64,000 nt of DNA, taken from assembly GCF_045290345.1 (NCBI RefSeq), contig NZ_CP155447.1:7440001-7504000 (forward strand), given 5' to 3'. Position 1 is the stretch's first letter. The number at the start of each line of letters is the position of its first letter. This DNA comes from Singulisphaera sp045290345. GTDB lineage: Bacteria; Planctomycetota; Planctomycetia; Isosphaerales; Isosphaeraceae. Below are positions 34,508 through 43,307 of this stretch, one piece after another. A program made the position numbers and the translations under genes. The notes below the pieces were generated by a model, which did not search any database, was not told the DNA's origin, and was given only the letters and a program-made list of their open reading frames with translations.

Positions 34508-37500
34508 ATGAGCCTCGCGGGAACGCAGAATCGGTTGGAGCTACCGGAGTCGTTGCGGACTCAGCTCCGCGACTATCGTCGTCGAGTCTGGACCGTCAAG
34601 ATGGCCGAGGCCGTCTTCGCGGCATGCTTCGGAGTCGTCGCGGCGTTTCTCCTGATGTTCGTGCTTGACCGGGTGTGGGACACTCCGGGCTGGCCGCGCG
34701 TCGCCCTGTTCGTGGTTGCCGCCTTGGCCTGTGCGCTCGTGCCGCTCGGGTTGTACCGCTGGGTCGGCCGGAACCGCCGGTTCGATCAACTGGCCCGGCT
34801 CCTCGCGCGCAAGCACCCGCATTTCGGTGACGAACTGCTGGGGGTGATCGAGCTGGTTCATAGCGACTCGGAGCAGACCCGCTCACGCGCGCTCTGCGAA
34901 GCGGCCGTGCGGCAAGTGACCGACGACGCCGGCAAGCGTGACCTCAACGCCGCGGTGCCGAACCCTCGCCATCGCACCTGGGCCTGGCTGGCGGCCGTTC
35001 CGGCCACCGCGGCGCTCGGTCTGTTTCTCCTCTTCCCGGCCGCGGCGTCCAACGCATGGTCCCGGCTCATCGCCCCCTGGCGGCCGATCCCCCGCTACAC
35101 GTTTGCCGCGATCACACCGTTGCCGGATCACCTGGTCGTTCCTCACGGCGAGCCGTTCACCGCCGAGGCGAAACTCGCCGCGGGAACCGCCTGGCGCCCG
35201 GTCCGTGGCGAAGCGCGGCTCGACGGTCAAGGGGCCGTCTCCGCCCTGCTCCGCGACGATCTCTACGCGTTCGACCTGCCCGCGATGATCGCCCCCGGAC
35301 CGCTCGAGGTCCGCGTGGGCGACTGGCTCCAGCGGGTCCGTGTCGAACCGACCCTCAGGCCCGAACTGACCTCGATCGTGGCCAACGTGGCCCTGCCCAA
35401 GTACCTCGGCCGTCCTGAGCCGCTCCGCAAAGACGTGCGCGGGGGCTCGGTCGCGCTGGTCAAGGGGAGCCAGGCGACGTTCACGGTCACGGCCAGCCGG
35501 GACCTATCCTCCGCGCGGGTGAACGGCCAGGGACGGACCCCCGCCGGCGCGACCGTCGCCAGCCCCTTGGTGGTTGTCGAGGGGGCACGCAACCTCGAGT
35601 TTCAATGGAAAGACCAGCATGGCCTGGCGGGCAAAGCCCCGTTCACGCTTGCGGTCAACGGTCGGGACGATGAGCCGCCGACGGTTTCCTGTGAGAATAT
35701 GCCTCGCAATAAGGTGATCCTCGATACCGAGCTGCTCGCCTTCAAGGTGCACGTTCAAGACGATTTCGGCATCAAACGCGTGGGCCTGGAGTGGCATGGG
35801 GTTGAGAATCCGCTCGTCGCGTCACCGGCCGCCGGCGAGCAGATGCTGGCGGCGGGAGGGAGCGAGAAGGAGAACCTCGACCTCAACGGCACCTTCACCG
35901 CCAAGACCCTGGGCATCGAGCCACAACCGATCAACGTTCGCGTGTTCGCTGAAGACTACCTGCCGGGTCGGCCTCGCGCCTATTCGCCCACCTATACCTT
36001 CTACGTGCTGAACGCCGAGCAGCACGCGATCTGGATCGCCGAGCAACTGAGCAAGTGGCACCGCCAGTCGTTGGAAGTGCGCGACCGTGAAATGCAGCTC
36101 TACGAGACCAACAAGCAGCTCCGGGACCTCGCGGCCGACGAGCTCGACCGGCCCGAGACCCGGAAGAAGGTCGAGAGCCAGGCGGCGGCCGAACGGGCCA
36201 ACGGGCGGCGGCTCTCGATGCTGGTCGGCTCGGGCGAGGACCTGGTCAAGCAGGCCTCACGCAACCCGGAGATCGGCGTCGGCCACCTCGAACGCTGGGC
36301 CGAGATGCTGCAGATTCTCAAAGATATTTCGACGAATCGGATGCCTTCGGTCGCCGAGCTCCTGAAAGAGGCCGCACAGGCGCCAAGCCTCGCCGCGAAC
36401 ACGACGGGCAACAAGGCACCAACCGCCGGCCAGGTCCGGGCGGCCGGGGCCGGCGCTCCCTCCGAGCCCAAGAAATCCAACCCGGCGCCCTCGGCGGTCC
36501 CTCGCGTCGTTGACATGGAATCGTCGCAGAACTCCCCGGCCAAGAAGGGACTCCCGCCGACTCCTCCGGGAGGGAACTCCAAGCCGAAACTCGGCCTGGC
36601 GCAAACGACCGTGATGGGTAAGGGGTCGGCCACGCCTCCTCCTCCACCACCGCCCGCGGCGGAGAAGGTTGACGAGGCAGTCAATGCCCAGCGCGACTTG
36701 CTGGCCGAGTTCGAGAAGATCGCCGACGAGCTCAACCGGGTTCTCGCTAACCTCGAAGGAAGCACACTGGTCAAGCGACTCAAGGCCGCGTCGCGGGTTC
36801 AGCTCAAGATCGGTGGTCGGCTCGGCGACTTCGTGGGGGATGCGTTTGGCCTGCCTGAGTCGCGGATCGCCGACGCGGCGACCAAGGAACTGGTCGCTCT
36901 GGCCGAACAAGAGGCCAAGGGAAGTCAGAATGTCTCGATGATCATGGATGACTTGCAGGCCTACTTCGAGCGCCGGCAGTTCGTCCAGTTCAAGGCCGTG
37001 CTCGATGAGATGAAGAAAGAGGACGTGGTCGGCGGCCTCCGCCAGATCGGTGACGACCTCAAAAAGGAACAAGGGATGTCGATTGCCCAGTGCGAGTTTT
37101 GGTCGGACTCGCTCGACCGCTGGGCGGAAGACCTGGTGGATCCCGCCTGCAAGGGGACCTGCCCCGGCTCCAAGTCGAAGAGCAGTCTTCCCCCTTCGAT
37201 CGTGCTCGAGGTGCTGCAGATCCTCGAGGGGGAGGTCAACCTTCGCGAGGAAACGCGCGTGGCCGAGCAGGCCAAGCCCGCGTTGGTGCTGAGCGACTAC
37301 TCGACGCAGGCCGGCAAGCTTTCAGGCACCCAGAAAGAGCTGGCCGGCCGGGTCGAGAAAGTGACCGGAAAGATCCGTGAGCTACCCGACGCGGAGCAGG
37401 AATTCGCCTATGAGATCGCTCTGCTCGGCCAGGTTGGTTCGGTCATGGATGAGGCGACCGGGATCCTCCTCCGCCCGGAGACTGGCAACCCGGCCGTCGC

Positions 37501-37777
37501 CGCCGAGACCGAGGCGATCGAGCTCTTGCTCAAATCCAAGCGGATCAATCCCAAGGGGGGCGGCGGTGGCGGCTCGAGCCCAGGTGGAGGGGGGACCGGT
37601 ACGACTCAGGACTCGGCCCTGGCGCTCCTGGGGGTCGGCCTGAACGAAAAAGAGGTCAAGGAAGACCATGGCGTCTCGCAGGCGACGGGTGATTCGGGGC
37701 CATCGCTTCCCGAAGAATTCCGCGCCGGGCTTGATGAGTACTTCAACCGGTTGGAACGCGCCCCGGCCGTGCGATGA
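34508..37777 (+). CDS. Large membrane protein of the Bat cluster, DUF4175-like
   Basis: A 1089-residue protein. Three hydrophobic segments are near residues 35-57, 65-85 and 157-178. A beta-rich extracytoplasmic region follows (for example a VRVFAEDYLPGRPRAYSP segment), then a predicted coiled-coil (about 510-570 and 730-850), a proline run near 700 (ATPPPPPPPAAEK) and a glycine-rich linker near 1020. The N-terminal layout resembles DUF4175-type membrane proteins found with MoxR genes. Function is unknown. The start is ATG 34508, 92 bases after the previous stop. The next recognisable feature is the hairpin at 37901-37933. Confidence 0.78.
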   Translation: MSLAGTQNRLELPESLRTQLRDYRRRVWTVKMAEAVFAACFGVVAAFLLMFVLDRVWDTPGWPRVALFVVAALACALVPLGLYRWVGRNRRFDQLARLLARKHPHFGDELLGVIELVHSDSEQTRSRALCEAAVRQVTDDAGKRDLNAAVPNPRHRTWAWLAAVPATAALGLFLLFPAAASNAWSRLIAPWRPIPRYTFAAITPLPDHLVVPHGEPFTAEAKLAAGTAWRPVRGEARLDGQGAVSALLRDDLYAFDLPAMIAPGPLEVRVGDWLQRVRVEPTLRPELTSIVANVALPKYLGRPEPLRKDVRGGSVALVKGSQATFTVTASRDLSSARVNGQGRTPAGATVASPLVVVEGARNLEFQWKDQHGLAGKAPFTLAVNGRDDEPPTVSCENMPRNKVILDTELLAFKVHVQDDFGIKRVGLEWHGVENPLVASPAAGEQMLAAGGSEKENLDLNGTFTAKTLGIEPQPINVRVFAEDYLPGRPRAYSPTYTFYVLNAEQHAIWIAEQLSKWHRQSLEVRDREMQLYETNKQLRDLAADELDRPETRKKVESQAAAERANGRRLSMLVGSGEDLVKQASRNPEIGVGHLERWAEMLQILKDISTNRMPSVAELLKEAAQAPSLAANTTGNKAPTAGQVRAAGAGAPSEPKKSNPAPSAVPRVVDMESSQNSPAKKGLPPTPPGGNSKPKLGLAQTTVMGKGSATPPPPPPPAAEKVDEAVNAQRDLLAEFEKIADELNRVLANLEGSTLVKRLKAASRVQLKIGGRLGDFVGDAFGLPESRIADAATKELVALAEQEAKGSQNVSMIMDDLQAYFERRQFVQFKAVLDEMKKEDVVGGLRQIGDDLKKEQGMSIAQCEFWSDSLDRWAEDLVDPACKGTCPGSKSKSSLPPSIVLEVLQILEGEVNLREETRVAEQAKPALVLSDYSTQAGKLSGTQKELAGRVEKVTGKIRELPDAEQEFAYEIALLGQVGSVMDEATGILLRPETGNPAVAAETEAIELLLKSKRINPKGGGGGGSSPGGGGTGTTQDSALALLGVGLNEKEVKEDHGVSQATGDSGPSLPEEFRAGLDEYFNRLERAPAVR

Positions 37778-37900
37778 CCGGGTTGGCAGGAATTCAGAGC
37801 GACCCCGGTGGTTCACTACCGGAGTCGCCCAGCGGCAACGGGTCCTTGCCTGCCGGACGAATCTGTTGCCGAAGCGATTGTCAGATTGAATTGCCATCAC

Positions 37901-37933
37901 CTGGGACCGCGGGCGGAAAGCCCGCGGTCTCAG
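37901..37933 (+). terminator. GC-rich hairpin after the Bat operon
   Basis: CTGGGACCGCGGGC pairs with GCCCGCGGTCTCAG across a five-base loop (GGAAA), with one mismatch, 123 bases after the stop. It has no U-tract. Confidence 0.55.
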
Positions 37934-38012
37934 GGAAATTCAATGAGGACGAGGGCTGAGCCAACCCATTGATGCGGGGCGGTGAGGATCAAGAAGTGCG
38001 ATTGTTTTTTTT

Positions 38013-38161
38013 CAACGATCCGCCATAGAGCTAGGAATCACTCTCGTTCCCACGGTCCCCCGTGGGAATGCCGTCCCCGACGCTCCGCGTCATCTGACCC
38101 TCGAAAGCCAAGGACGCAGAGCGTCAAAGACTTCATTCCCACGGGGGACCGTGGGAACGAG
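38013..38161 (-). repeat. 149-bp palindromic element, copy 2
   Basis: Reverse complement of 26209-26357 with about 90 percent identity by eye and no gaps. Its core (38043-38161) has the same 28-base terminal inverted repeats. It lies just before the start of the secreted-protein cassette. Confidence 0.85.
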
Positions 38162-38259
38162 TAGCGAAATCCAGCGAGATTCTAGCCTAGTCGCGGATCA
38201 TTGTTGTTTTGTGTTCTGACGCGATCGCGTGCCGAATCGAATCGAAACGAGGGGTGTTG

Positions 38260-39132
38260 ATGAGAGGTCGCTTCATTCGACTGGTTCCGATGGTCGGCAT
38301 CGCGTTCACGGTCTGCACGCCAGTGTTCGTCTTCGCTCAGGTCCGCAAGGAAGTGGTCGAGCCCGCGAAGAGGGAAGTCGTGCAGCGGAAGGCGGCTGTG
38401 CTTCAACCTGCACGCGTTCAGTTGGCCGATCCGGTGGTCATCATTGCGAACGGCATGGATCCGGGATGGACGAGGCAGTTTCGTCCGATTCTCCAGGTGG
38501 AATACCTGTTCCTGCGGATGGTTTGCAATCCGAGCAAGGAGGAGCGACTCCCGATCGCACGCGCCGGGTTTAAGTCGCTGGATGCGGCGGCCAAGTCTTA
38601 CCTGGAATGGCAGAACAATCAGAATATGATTGTTGCAGGCCGGCTTGTCGAGCGGCCGGCGAACCCCGACCCGCGAAAGATGATTCAGAACGCGTTGGTC
38701 GACTCGGCCAAAACCCACCTGTCTTCCAGCCAGTTTGAACGCTATCGCGCGGAACTCGACGCCCGATCGGCCGAACAGAAGCGGGTCGCGATCCTGAACC
38801 TGGTGGCGAAGCTCGACCATTCCCTCGTCCTCTCTCCTGAACAGCGGGACCAGATCAGTGAATCGCTCTCCTCCCACTGGGAGGAGGCGTGGGCCCAGGG
38901 GTTTCAGTCCTTCAGCCTTGACAATCAGTATTTTCCGATGGTCCCCGACCCGCTTGTGGCCAAGCATCTGAATGCCAATCAGAAGACGATCTGGTCTGGG
39001 CTTCAAAAGGTAACGTTCAATTCCAATGGTCTTGGAAGTTTTATGAATGCTCAGGCGCAGAATCTTCCTCTGGATGATGAGTTTTCGGACGAGGTCGCCC
39101 AGGAAGACCCCAAGCCAGCGACGAAGAAGTGA
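38260..39132 (+). CDS. Secreted protein A1 of a duplicated two-gene module (LTxxQ-like)
   Basis: A 290-residue exported protein. The signal peptide is MRGRFIRLVPMVGIAFTVCT with cleavage probably near FAQ. A conserved block (VEYLFLRMVCNPSKEERLP) follows. Three LTxxQ-like motifs occur: LSSSQ at 154, LSPEQ at 191 and LNANQ at 237, the pattern of Spy/CpxP-type periplasmic proteins. The tail ends LDDEFSDEVAQEDPKPATKK. A2 (40100) shares these blocks, so the two are paralogues. ATG 38260 has AGGGG upstream; an upstream in-frame start at 38209 would disrupt the signal peptide. No named family is recognised. Confidence 0.75.
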   Translation: MRGRFIRLVPMVGIAFTVCTPVFVFAQVRKEVVEPAKREVVQRKAAVLQPARVQLADPVVIIANGMDPGWTRQFRPILQVEYLFLRMVCNPSKEERLPIARAGFKSLDAAAKSYLEWQNNQNMIVAGRLVERPANPDPRKMIQNALVDSAKTHLSSSQFERYRAELDARSAEQKRVAILNLVAKLDHSLVLSPEQRDQISESLSSHWEEAWAQGFQSFSLDNQYFPMVPDPLVAKHLNANQKTIWSGLQKVTFNSNGLGSFMNAQAQNLPLDDEFSDEVAQEDPKPATKK

Positions 39133-39170
39133 GGGCCGGACCGTTCCGACCCTTGCCTGGAGAAGCCGCC

Positions 39171-40076
39171 ATGATTCGCACGCTCCGACTCGCCCTGCTG
39201 CTGGCCCTCGCCGGTTGCTTCGTCTGCGAATTCGGGCCGTCTGCCCGAGGGCAGGTGCTCGACGACGTGGTTGAAGAGGAACTCGACAATCAGATGCCCG
39301 GAAGGCAACAGCAGTTCATGATTGCGGAATCCAACTTTGACCAGATGGTGTTTGGCAACGCCAGAAACGCCGCGACCATGTTGACCCGGCTCAAGACCTT
39401 GGTGAATTTGAAAATCGAAGAAGTCGACCAGGTCGCCCGGCTGACCGACGCCCAGAAGCATAAACTCGAACTCGCCTCCCGAGGTGATATCAAGCGATTC
39501 TACGACCAGGTGGAGGAAAAACGGAAGGCGTTTCAACTCGTTCGGAACGACCAGCAAAAGTTTAGCGAGTTCTACCAACAACTTCTCCCCCTCCGGACGG
39601 TGTTGAGCCAGGGGCTCTTCGGTGAGAAGTCGATCTTTACCAAGACCCTCAAGAAGACACTCGACGAGCGACAGGTCGCGGAGTATGACAACCTGGGCCG
39701 TCAGAGGCATTTGCTGAGCCAGAAAGCCAGGATGGGTCGCATTCTCATCACGCTGGACAATTGCGTGGGTCTGGATGCCAACCAGCGCCGACAGCTTTCG
39801 AAGTTGATTATCGAGGAGACTCGGCCGCCCAAAGCCTCCAGCAACCTCGACCTGTACGTCGTACTTTTCCAACTCTCACGCCTTCCCGAGGATCGCATTC
39901 GGCCGATTTTTCAGGATGCCCAATGGCGTCTGATGCGAGCACAGCTGGAAATGGCGCGAAAAAATGAGCCAATGCTCACCAAGCAGGGGGTGCTCTTCGA
40001 TGGGCCCGACGCGGAGCGTTGGATCGTCGGAGTCGACTCCGACGTGCCGAAATCGCCGCCGAATCACGTGAAATAG
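39171..40076 (+). CDS. Secreted protein B1 of the duplicated module (LTxxQ-like)
   Basis: A 301-residue exported protein with signal sequence MIRTLRLALLLALAGCFVCE; a cysteine in it could allow a lipoprotein, but the surrounding pattern is not a clear lipobox. The conserved core begins QQQFMIAESNFDQMVFG. Three LTxxQ-like motifs are LTDAQ at 91, LDERQ at 164 and LDANQ at 201, with helical charged stretches (KRKAFQLVRNDQQKF) around them. B2 (41152) is its paralogue. GGAG lies before ATG 39171. The gene starts 38 bases after A1, so the pair is almost certainly co-transcribed. Confidence 0.75.
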   Translation: MIRTLRLALLLALAGCFVCEFGPSARGQVLDDVVEEELDNQMPGRQQQFMIAESNFDQMVFGNARNAATMLTRLKTLVNLKIEEVDQVARLTDAQKHKLELASRGDIKRFYDQVEEKRKAFQLVRNDQQKFSEFYQQLLPLRTVLSQGLFGEKSIFTKTLKKTLDERQVAEYDNLGRQRHLLSQKARMGRILITLDNCVGLDANQRRQLSKLIIEETRPPKASSNLDLYVVLFQLSRLPEDRIRPIFQDAQWRLMRAQLEMARKNEPMLTKQGVLFDGPDAERWIVGVDSDVPKSPPNHVK

Positions 40077-40099
40077 GACGAGCGCAGGAGGGCTTCATC

Positions 40100-41098
40100 A
40101 TGCCGGACCGAGATTCTTCCGGTCTCGTCGAAGTCGAGTGCTCACGGGAGCCGACCCGTTCCGGAACGCCGACGGGTGGGCCGTGCGTTTTCGGCACGTG
40201 GCCTCGGCCCATGCTGTGCTGGGTCGCAATCGTCAGCGTGGCCTCGACATTCGCGACCCCCGCGTTCGTCACTGCCCAGGTCCGCAAGGAGCAGGCCGAG
40301 GTTCTGGTGGCACCCCCGGCGCGCCCTGGTGGGGCTGCAAAGGCAGAGCCGAATGCGAAGCGTGCGACCGTAGCCCCGAAAGTTCGGATCATTGAGCCCA
40401 CGCTCCTTGTGAGACGCGCGATCATCAGGGGCGAGCATTGGGCGAAGCAATATCTCCCGGTCCTCCACGTGGAATATCGGCTCATGCGGACCATCTGTAA
40501 CCCGTCCAAGGAGGAACGGATTTTGATCGCCCGCGCCGGGTTCAAGGCCCTTGATGAGGCCGCGAAAAATTACGATGCCTGGCAGAACAATCGAAACCGG
40601 CCCAATGAACAGGGAGCCGCGAGGCCCGTGGTCCCCAACCCCCGAAAGGCGATTCAGGACGCCTTGGCCACCGCTGTGAATGCTCATCTCTCCCCCGATC
40701 AAGGGGAGCGATATCGCGTCGAGCTCGAGGCTCGGTCGGCCGAAGCCAAGCGGGTTGCGATTCTGACCGTGGTGGCGAAGCTTGATCATACCCTTGTTCT
40801 TACGGTCGAACAGCGCAGCCAACTGACGGACTCGCTCACGTCCCATTGGGACGAGTCGTGGGAGACGGGACTTCAGCACTACAATCTTGACGAACAGCTC
40901 ATTCCGCCGATCCCTGACCCACTTATCAGTAAATTCTTGAGCAAATCCCAAATCGAAGTCTTGAGATTTCATTTTCAACGAGTTACGCCCAGCGCCTCTG
41001 CCTATGGGATTGGCGTCAACAATCTTGATGGTCAACTGGATGATGAGTTTCCGGACGCGGTTGCCAGGGAAATCCCCAAGCCGGAGACCAAGAAGTGA
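40100..41098 (+). CDS. Secreted protein A2, paralogue of A1
   Basis: A 332-residue protein. It shares with A1 the block VEYRLMRTICNPSKEER, an ARSAEAKRVAIL stretch, and the tail LDDEFPDAVAREIPKPETKK. The three motifs are LSPDQ at 197, LTVEQ at 234 and LSKSQ at 280. The hydrophobic signal region (MLCWVAIVSVASTFATPAFV) lies after an unusually long polar start; the GGAGG at 40087-40091 supports ATG 40100, but an internal ATG (near 40211) could be the true start. It begins 23 bases after B1. Confidence 0.72.
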   Translation: MPDRDSSGLVEVECSREPTRSGTPTGGPCVFGTWPRPMLCWVAIVSVASTFATPAFVTAQVRKEQAEVLVAPPARPGGAAKAEPNAKRATVAPKVRIIEPTLLVRRAIIRGEHWAKQYLPVLHVEYRLMRTICNPSKEERILIARAGFKALDEAAKNYDAWQNNRNRPNEQGAARPVVPNPRKAIQDALATAVNAHLSPDQGERYRVELEARSAEAKRVAILTVVAKLDHTLVLTVEQRSQLTDSLTSHWDESWETGLQHYNLDEQLIPPIPDPLISKFLSKSQIEVLRFHFQRVTPSASAYGIGVNNLDGQLDDEFPDAVAREIPKPETKK

Positions 41099-41151
41099 GA
41101 CTGACCACCGCGAGGGTCCCCCTGCCTCCCCCCTCCCCTGAAGGAGTCGTC

Positions 41152-42078
41152 ATGGCACGTGCACGCTGGCACAGCCCAGGGTTGGTGTTGGCCCTTGCCG
41201 TGCTCATCTCGGCCTCTGGGTTGGCGCGATCCACCAGGGCCCAAGTGGTGGACGACGAGGACGAGGTCGAAAACCAGGCGGTGCAGCAAAATTTCATGAT
41301 CGATGAGTCGAATTTTGATATCTGGGTCTTTGGGAGACCATCGCTCTCTGGAAACGTTCGCACTCGACTCGAGGCCTTGTTGACACTGAAGATCGCGGAG
41401 ATTGACCGGGTCGCTAGGTTGACCGACGCCCAGAAGAAGAAGCTCGAGCTCGCCGCCCACGGTGACATCCAACGGTTCTTCGACAAGGTCGCCGAAAAGC
41501 GGAAGGCGTTCGAACTGGTTCGCCACGACCGCCAGAAGTTTGCTGAGATTTTCCAGCAGCTCATGCCGTTACAACAGGCCTACAACAAGGGGCTCTTTCA
41601 CGCCGATTCGATCTTTGCCAAGACTGTCAAGAAGACCCTTGACGATCGTCAGGCGGCCGACTTCGACGCTCTGAACGCCAAGCGGCGACGATTTCAGCAA
41701 CAGGGAAGACTTGGCCATCTTCTTGCGACCCTGGATACGAACCTAGCCTTGGATCGCCAACAACGGCAGCGGTTCTTGAAATTCGTCGTCGAGGAAACCC
41801 GCTCGCCGCGTGATTCGACCGCTTTCGACGACTACATCATTCTCTATCAACTCGCGCAACTTCCCGAGGAACGTGTCAAACTTTACTTTCGCGATCCCCA
41901 GTGGCCGATCATGCGCCAACTCCTGGCTCATTCGCTTTCCTATAAACAAAGAATGAAGAGTCAGGGAATTCTTCCGGGAGAATCGTCGGATGAGCCTTGG
42001 ATCGTGTCAGTCGACTTCGAATCACCGAGCTCGACCTCAATCGATAAGAAGAATGTCGAGAGTTCTTCCGGAAAGTGA
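41152..42078 (+). CDS. Secreted protein B2, paralogue of B1
   Basis: A 308-residue exported protein with signal segment SPGLVLALAVLISASGLARS. The core begins QQNFMIDESNFDIWVFG, matching B1. The motifs are LTDAQ at 90, LDDRQ at 163 and LDRQQ at 200. The middle (KRKAFELVRHDRQKFAE) is nearly the same as in B1. AAGGAG lies five bases before ATG 41152. The four genes A1-B1-A2-B2 thus come from a tandem duplication of a two-gene unit. Confidence 0.75.
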   Translation: MARARWHSPGLVLALAVLISASGLARSTRAQVVDDEDEVENQAVQQNFMIDESNFDIWVFGRPSLSGNVRTRLEALLTLKIAEIDRVARLTDAQKKKLELAAHGDIQRFFDKVAEKRKAFELVRHDRQKFAEIFQQLMPLQQAYNKGLFHADSIFAKTVKKTLDDRQAADFDALNAKRRRFQQQGRLGHLLATLDTNLALDRQQRQRFLKFVVEETRSPRDSTAFDDYIILYQLAQLPEERVKLYFRDPQWPIMRQLLAHSLSYKQRMKSQGILPGESSDEPWIVSVDFESPSSTSIDKKNVESSSGK

Positions 42079-42186
42079 TGTCTGGGCGACCGGAAAGTCA
42101 GCGGTCCCTCAGCTCGCACCTTGCCATGCCATCCCAGAGAGAGGCCTCCCGACAGTGAACCAGACACGTGATTCGAGGGCTTCGTG

Positions 42187-43281
42187 ATGTCCCGATATGA
42201 ATTACCTCGCGTTTCCCCGGACGCGACGACTGCAAGACGCCGGTTTGCGCTTTTCATCGGCTTCATGGCCGTACTCCTTGCGCTGGCGGTGGCTGGCGAT
42301 GCGAACGCCCAGTTGCCCGTCGCGAAGTCAGGGGAAGTGATTCCTCGCGACGTGCGCGAGATGTACGACCGGGGGCTCCAGTATCTCGCGTCGTCGCAAA
42401 CGGAAAATGGCGATTGGGCGAGCCAAGGGGGGGAAGCCGGACCCGGGACGACCGGCCTCGCACTCATGGCGTTTCTCGCTTCGGGAGAAGACCCGAATTT
42501 CGGCCCTTACAGCAATCACGTGCGTCGGTCGCTTCGCAATATCATCACAGCGCAAAACGCCGATACGGGATTTTTTGGCGGCAGTATGTACCACCACGGC
42601 TTTGCCATGCTCGGTCTGGCCGAGGCCTATGGCGCGGTGGACGAGCGAAACCTCTGGCCCGACCCGAAGGGGAAGCGGTCGATCGGCCAGGCCCTGGAAC
42701 TGGCCGTTCGCTCCGCGCTGACTTCGCAGAAGAAGAACCCGCTTGGGGCCTGGCGGTACTCACCAGAATCGACCGACGCCGATACGTCGGTCAGCGGAGC
42801 GGTCATGATCGGCTTGCTCGCGGCCCGCAACGCCGGGATCGAGATCCCCGATGAGGCGATCAATCGGGCCGTCGGCTACTTCAAGTCGATGACCTCGTCA
42901 AACGGGTTCGTCGCTTACGCCGGCGGCATGGGCGGGTTCGGCGACTCGACCGCCCGCTCGGCGATCGCGACCTTGGTCTACGCCGTCGCCAGACGTAAGG
43001 ATATGCCCGAATTCAAGGCGACCCTCGACCATATCAAGAATCAACTCGAACAGCCGGTGCAAGGGTATCCCGAGTACGGTCGGTACTACCAGGCACAGGC
43101 CTTCTTTCAGGGCGACACCGCCGCCTGGGAGAAGTGGAACAAGATGATCATCCGGCAACTGAAACAGGCGCAACGCTCCGATGGCAGCTTCCAGGGCCAG
43201 TGGGGGCCGTCCTTCAGCACGTCCATGTCGTTGCTGGCACTGGCCCTCAATTATCGATTTCTTCCCATCTACGAACGATAA
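42187..43281 (+). CDS. Exported terpenoid-cyclase-like alpha-toroid protein
   Basis: A 364-residue protein. A signal/anchor (ALFIGFMAVLLALAVAGDA) precedes repeats typical of the prenyltransferase/squalene-oxidase alpha-toroid fold, such as LASSQTENGDWASQGGEAG, KNPLGAWRYSPESTDADTSV and QRSDGSFQGQWGPSF. The classical catalytic DxDD motif of cyclases is not seen, so a binding or structural role is possible. The start is ATG 42187 (a GTG at 42184 is also in frame). It is 108 bases after B2 and 26 bases before the next gene, so probably part of the same operon. Confidence 0.83.
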   Translation: MSRYELPRVSPDATTARRRFALFIGFMAVLLALAVAGDANAQLPVAKSGEVIPRDVREMYDRGLQYLASSQTENGDWASQGGEAGPGTTGLALMAFLASGEDPNFGPYSNHVRRSLRNIITAQNADTGFFGGSMYHHGFAMLGLAEAYGAVDERNLWPDPKGKRSIGQALELAVRSALTSQKKNPLGAWRYSPESTDADTSVSGAVMIGLLAARNAGIEIPDEAINRAVGYFKSMTSSNGFVAYAGGMGGFGDSTARSAIATLVYAVARRKDMPEFKATLDHIKNQLEQPVQGYPEYGRYYQAQAFFQGDTAAWEKWNKMIIRQLKQAQRSDGSFQGQWGPSFSTSMSLLALALNYRFLPIYER

Positions 43282-43307
43282 AATGCAAGTCAAAGGGATG
43301 TGCAGCC

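Larger units (their letters stand above)
37778..38259. other. Intergenic region between two operons
   Basis: About 480 bases with a strong hairpin (37901-37933) and the second copy of the 149-bp palindromic element (38013-38161). No coding sequence is supported. The promoter of the downstream cassette is likely within or just after the repeat, but I cannot define it. Confidence 0.5.
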
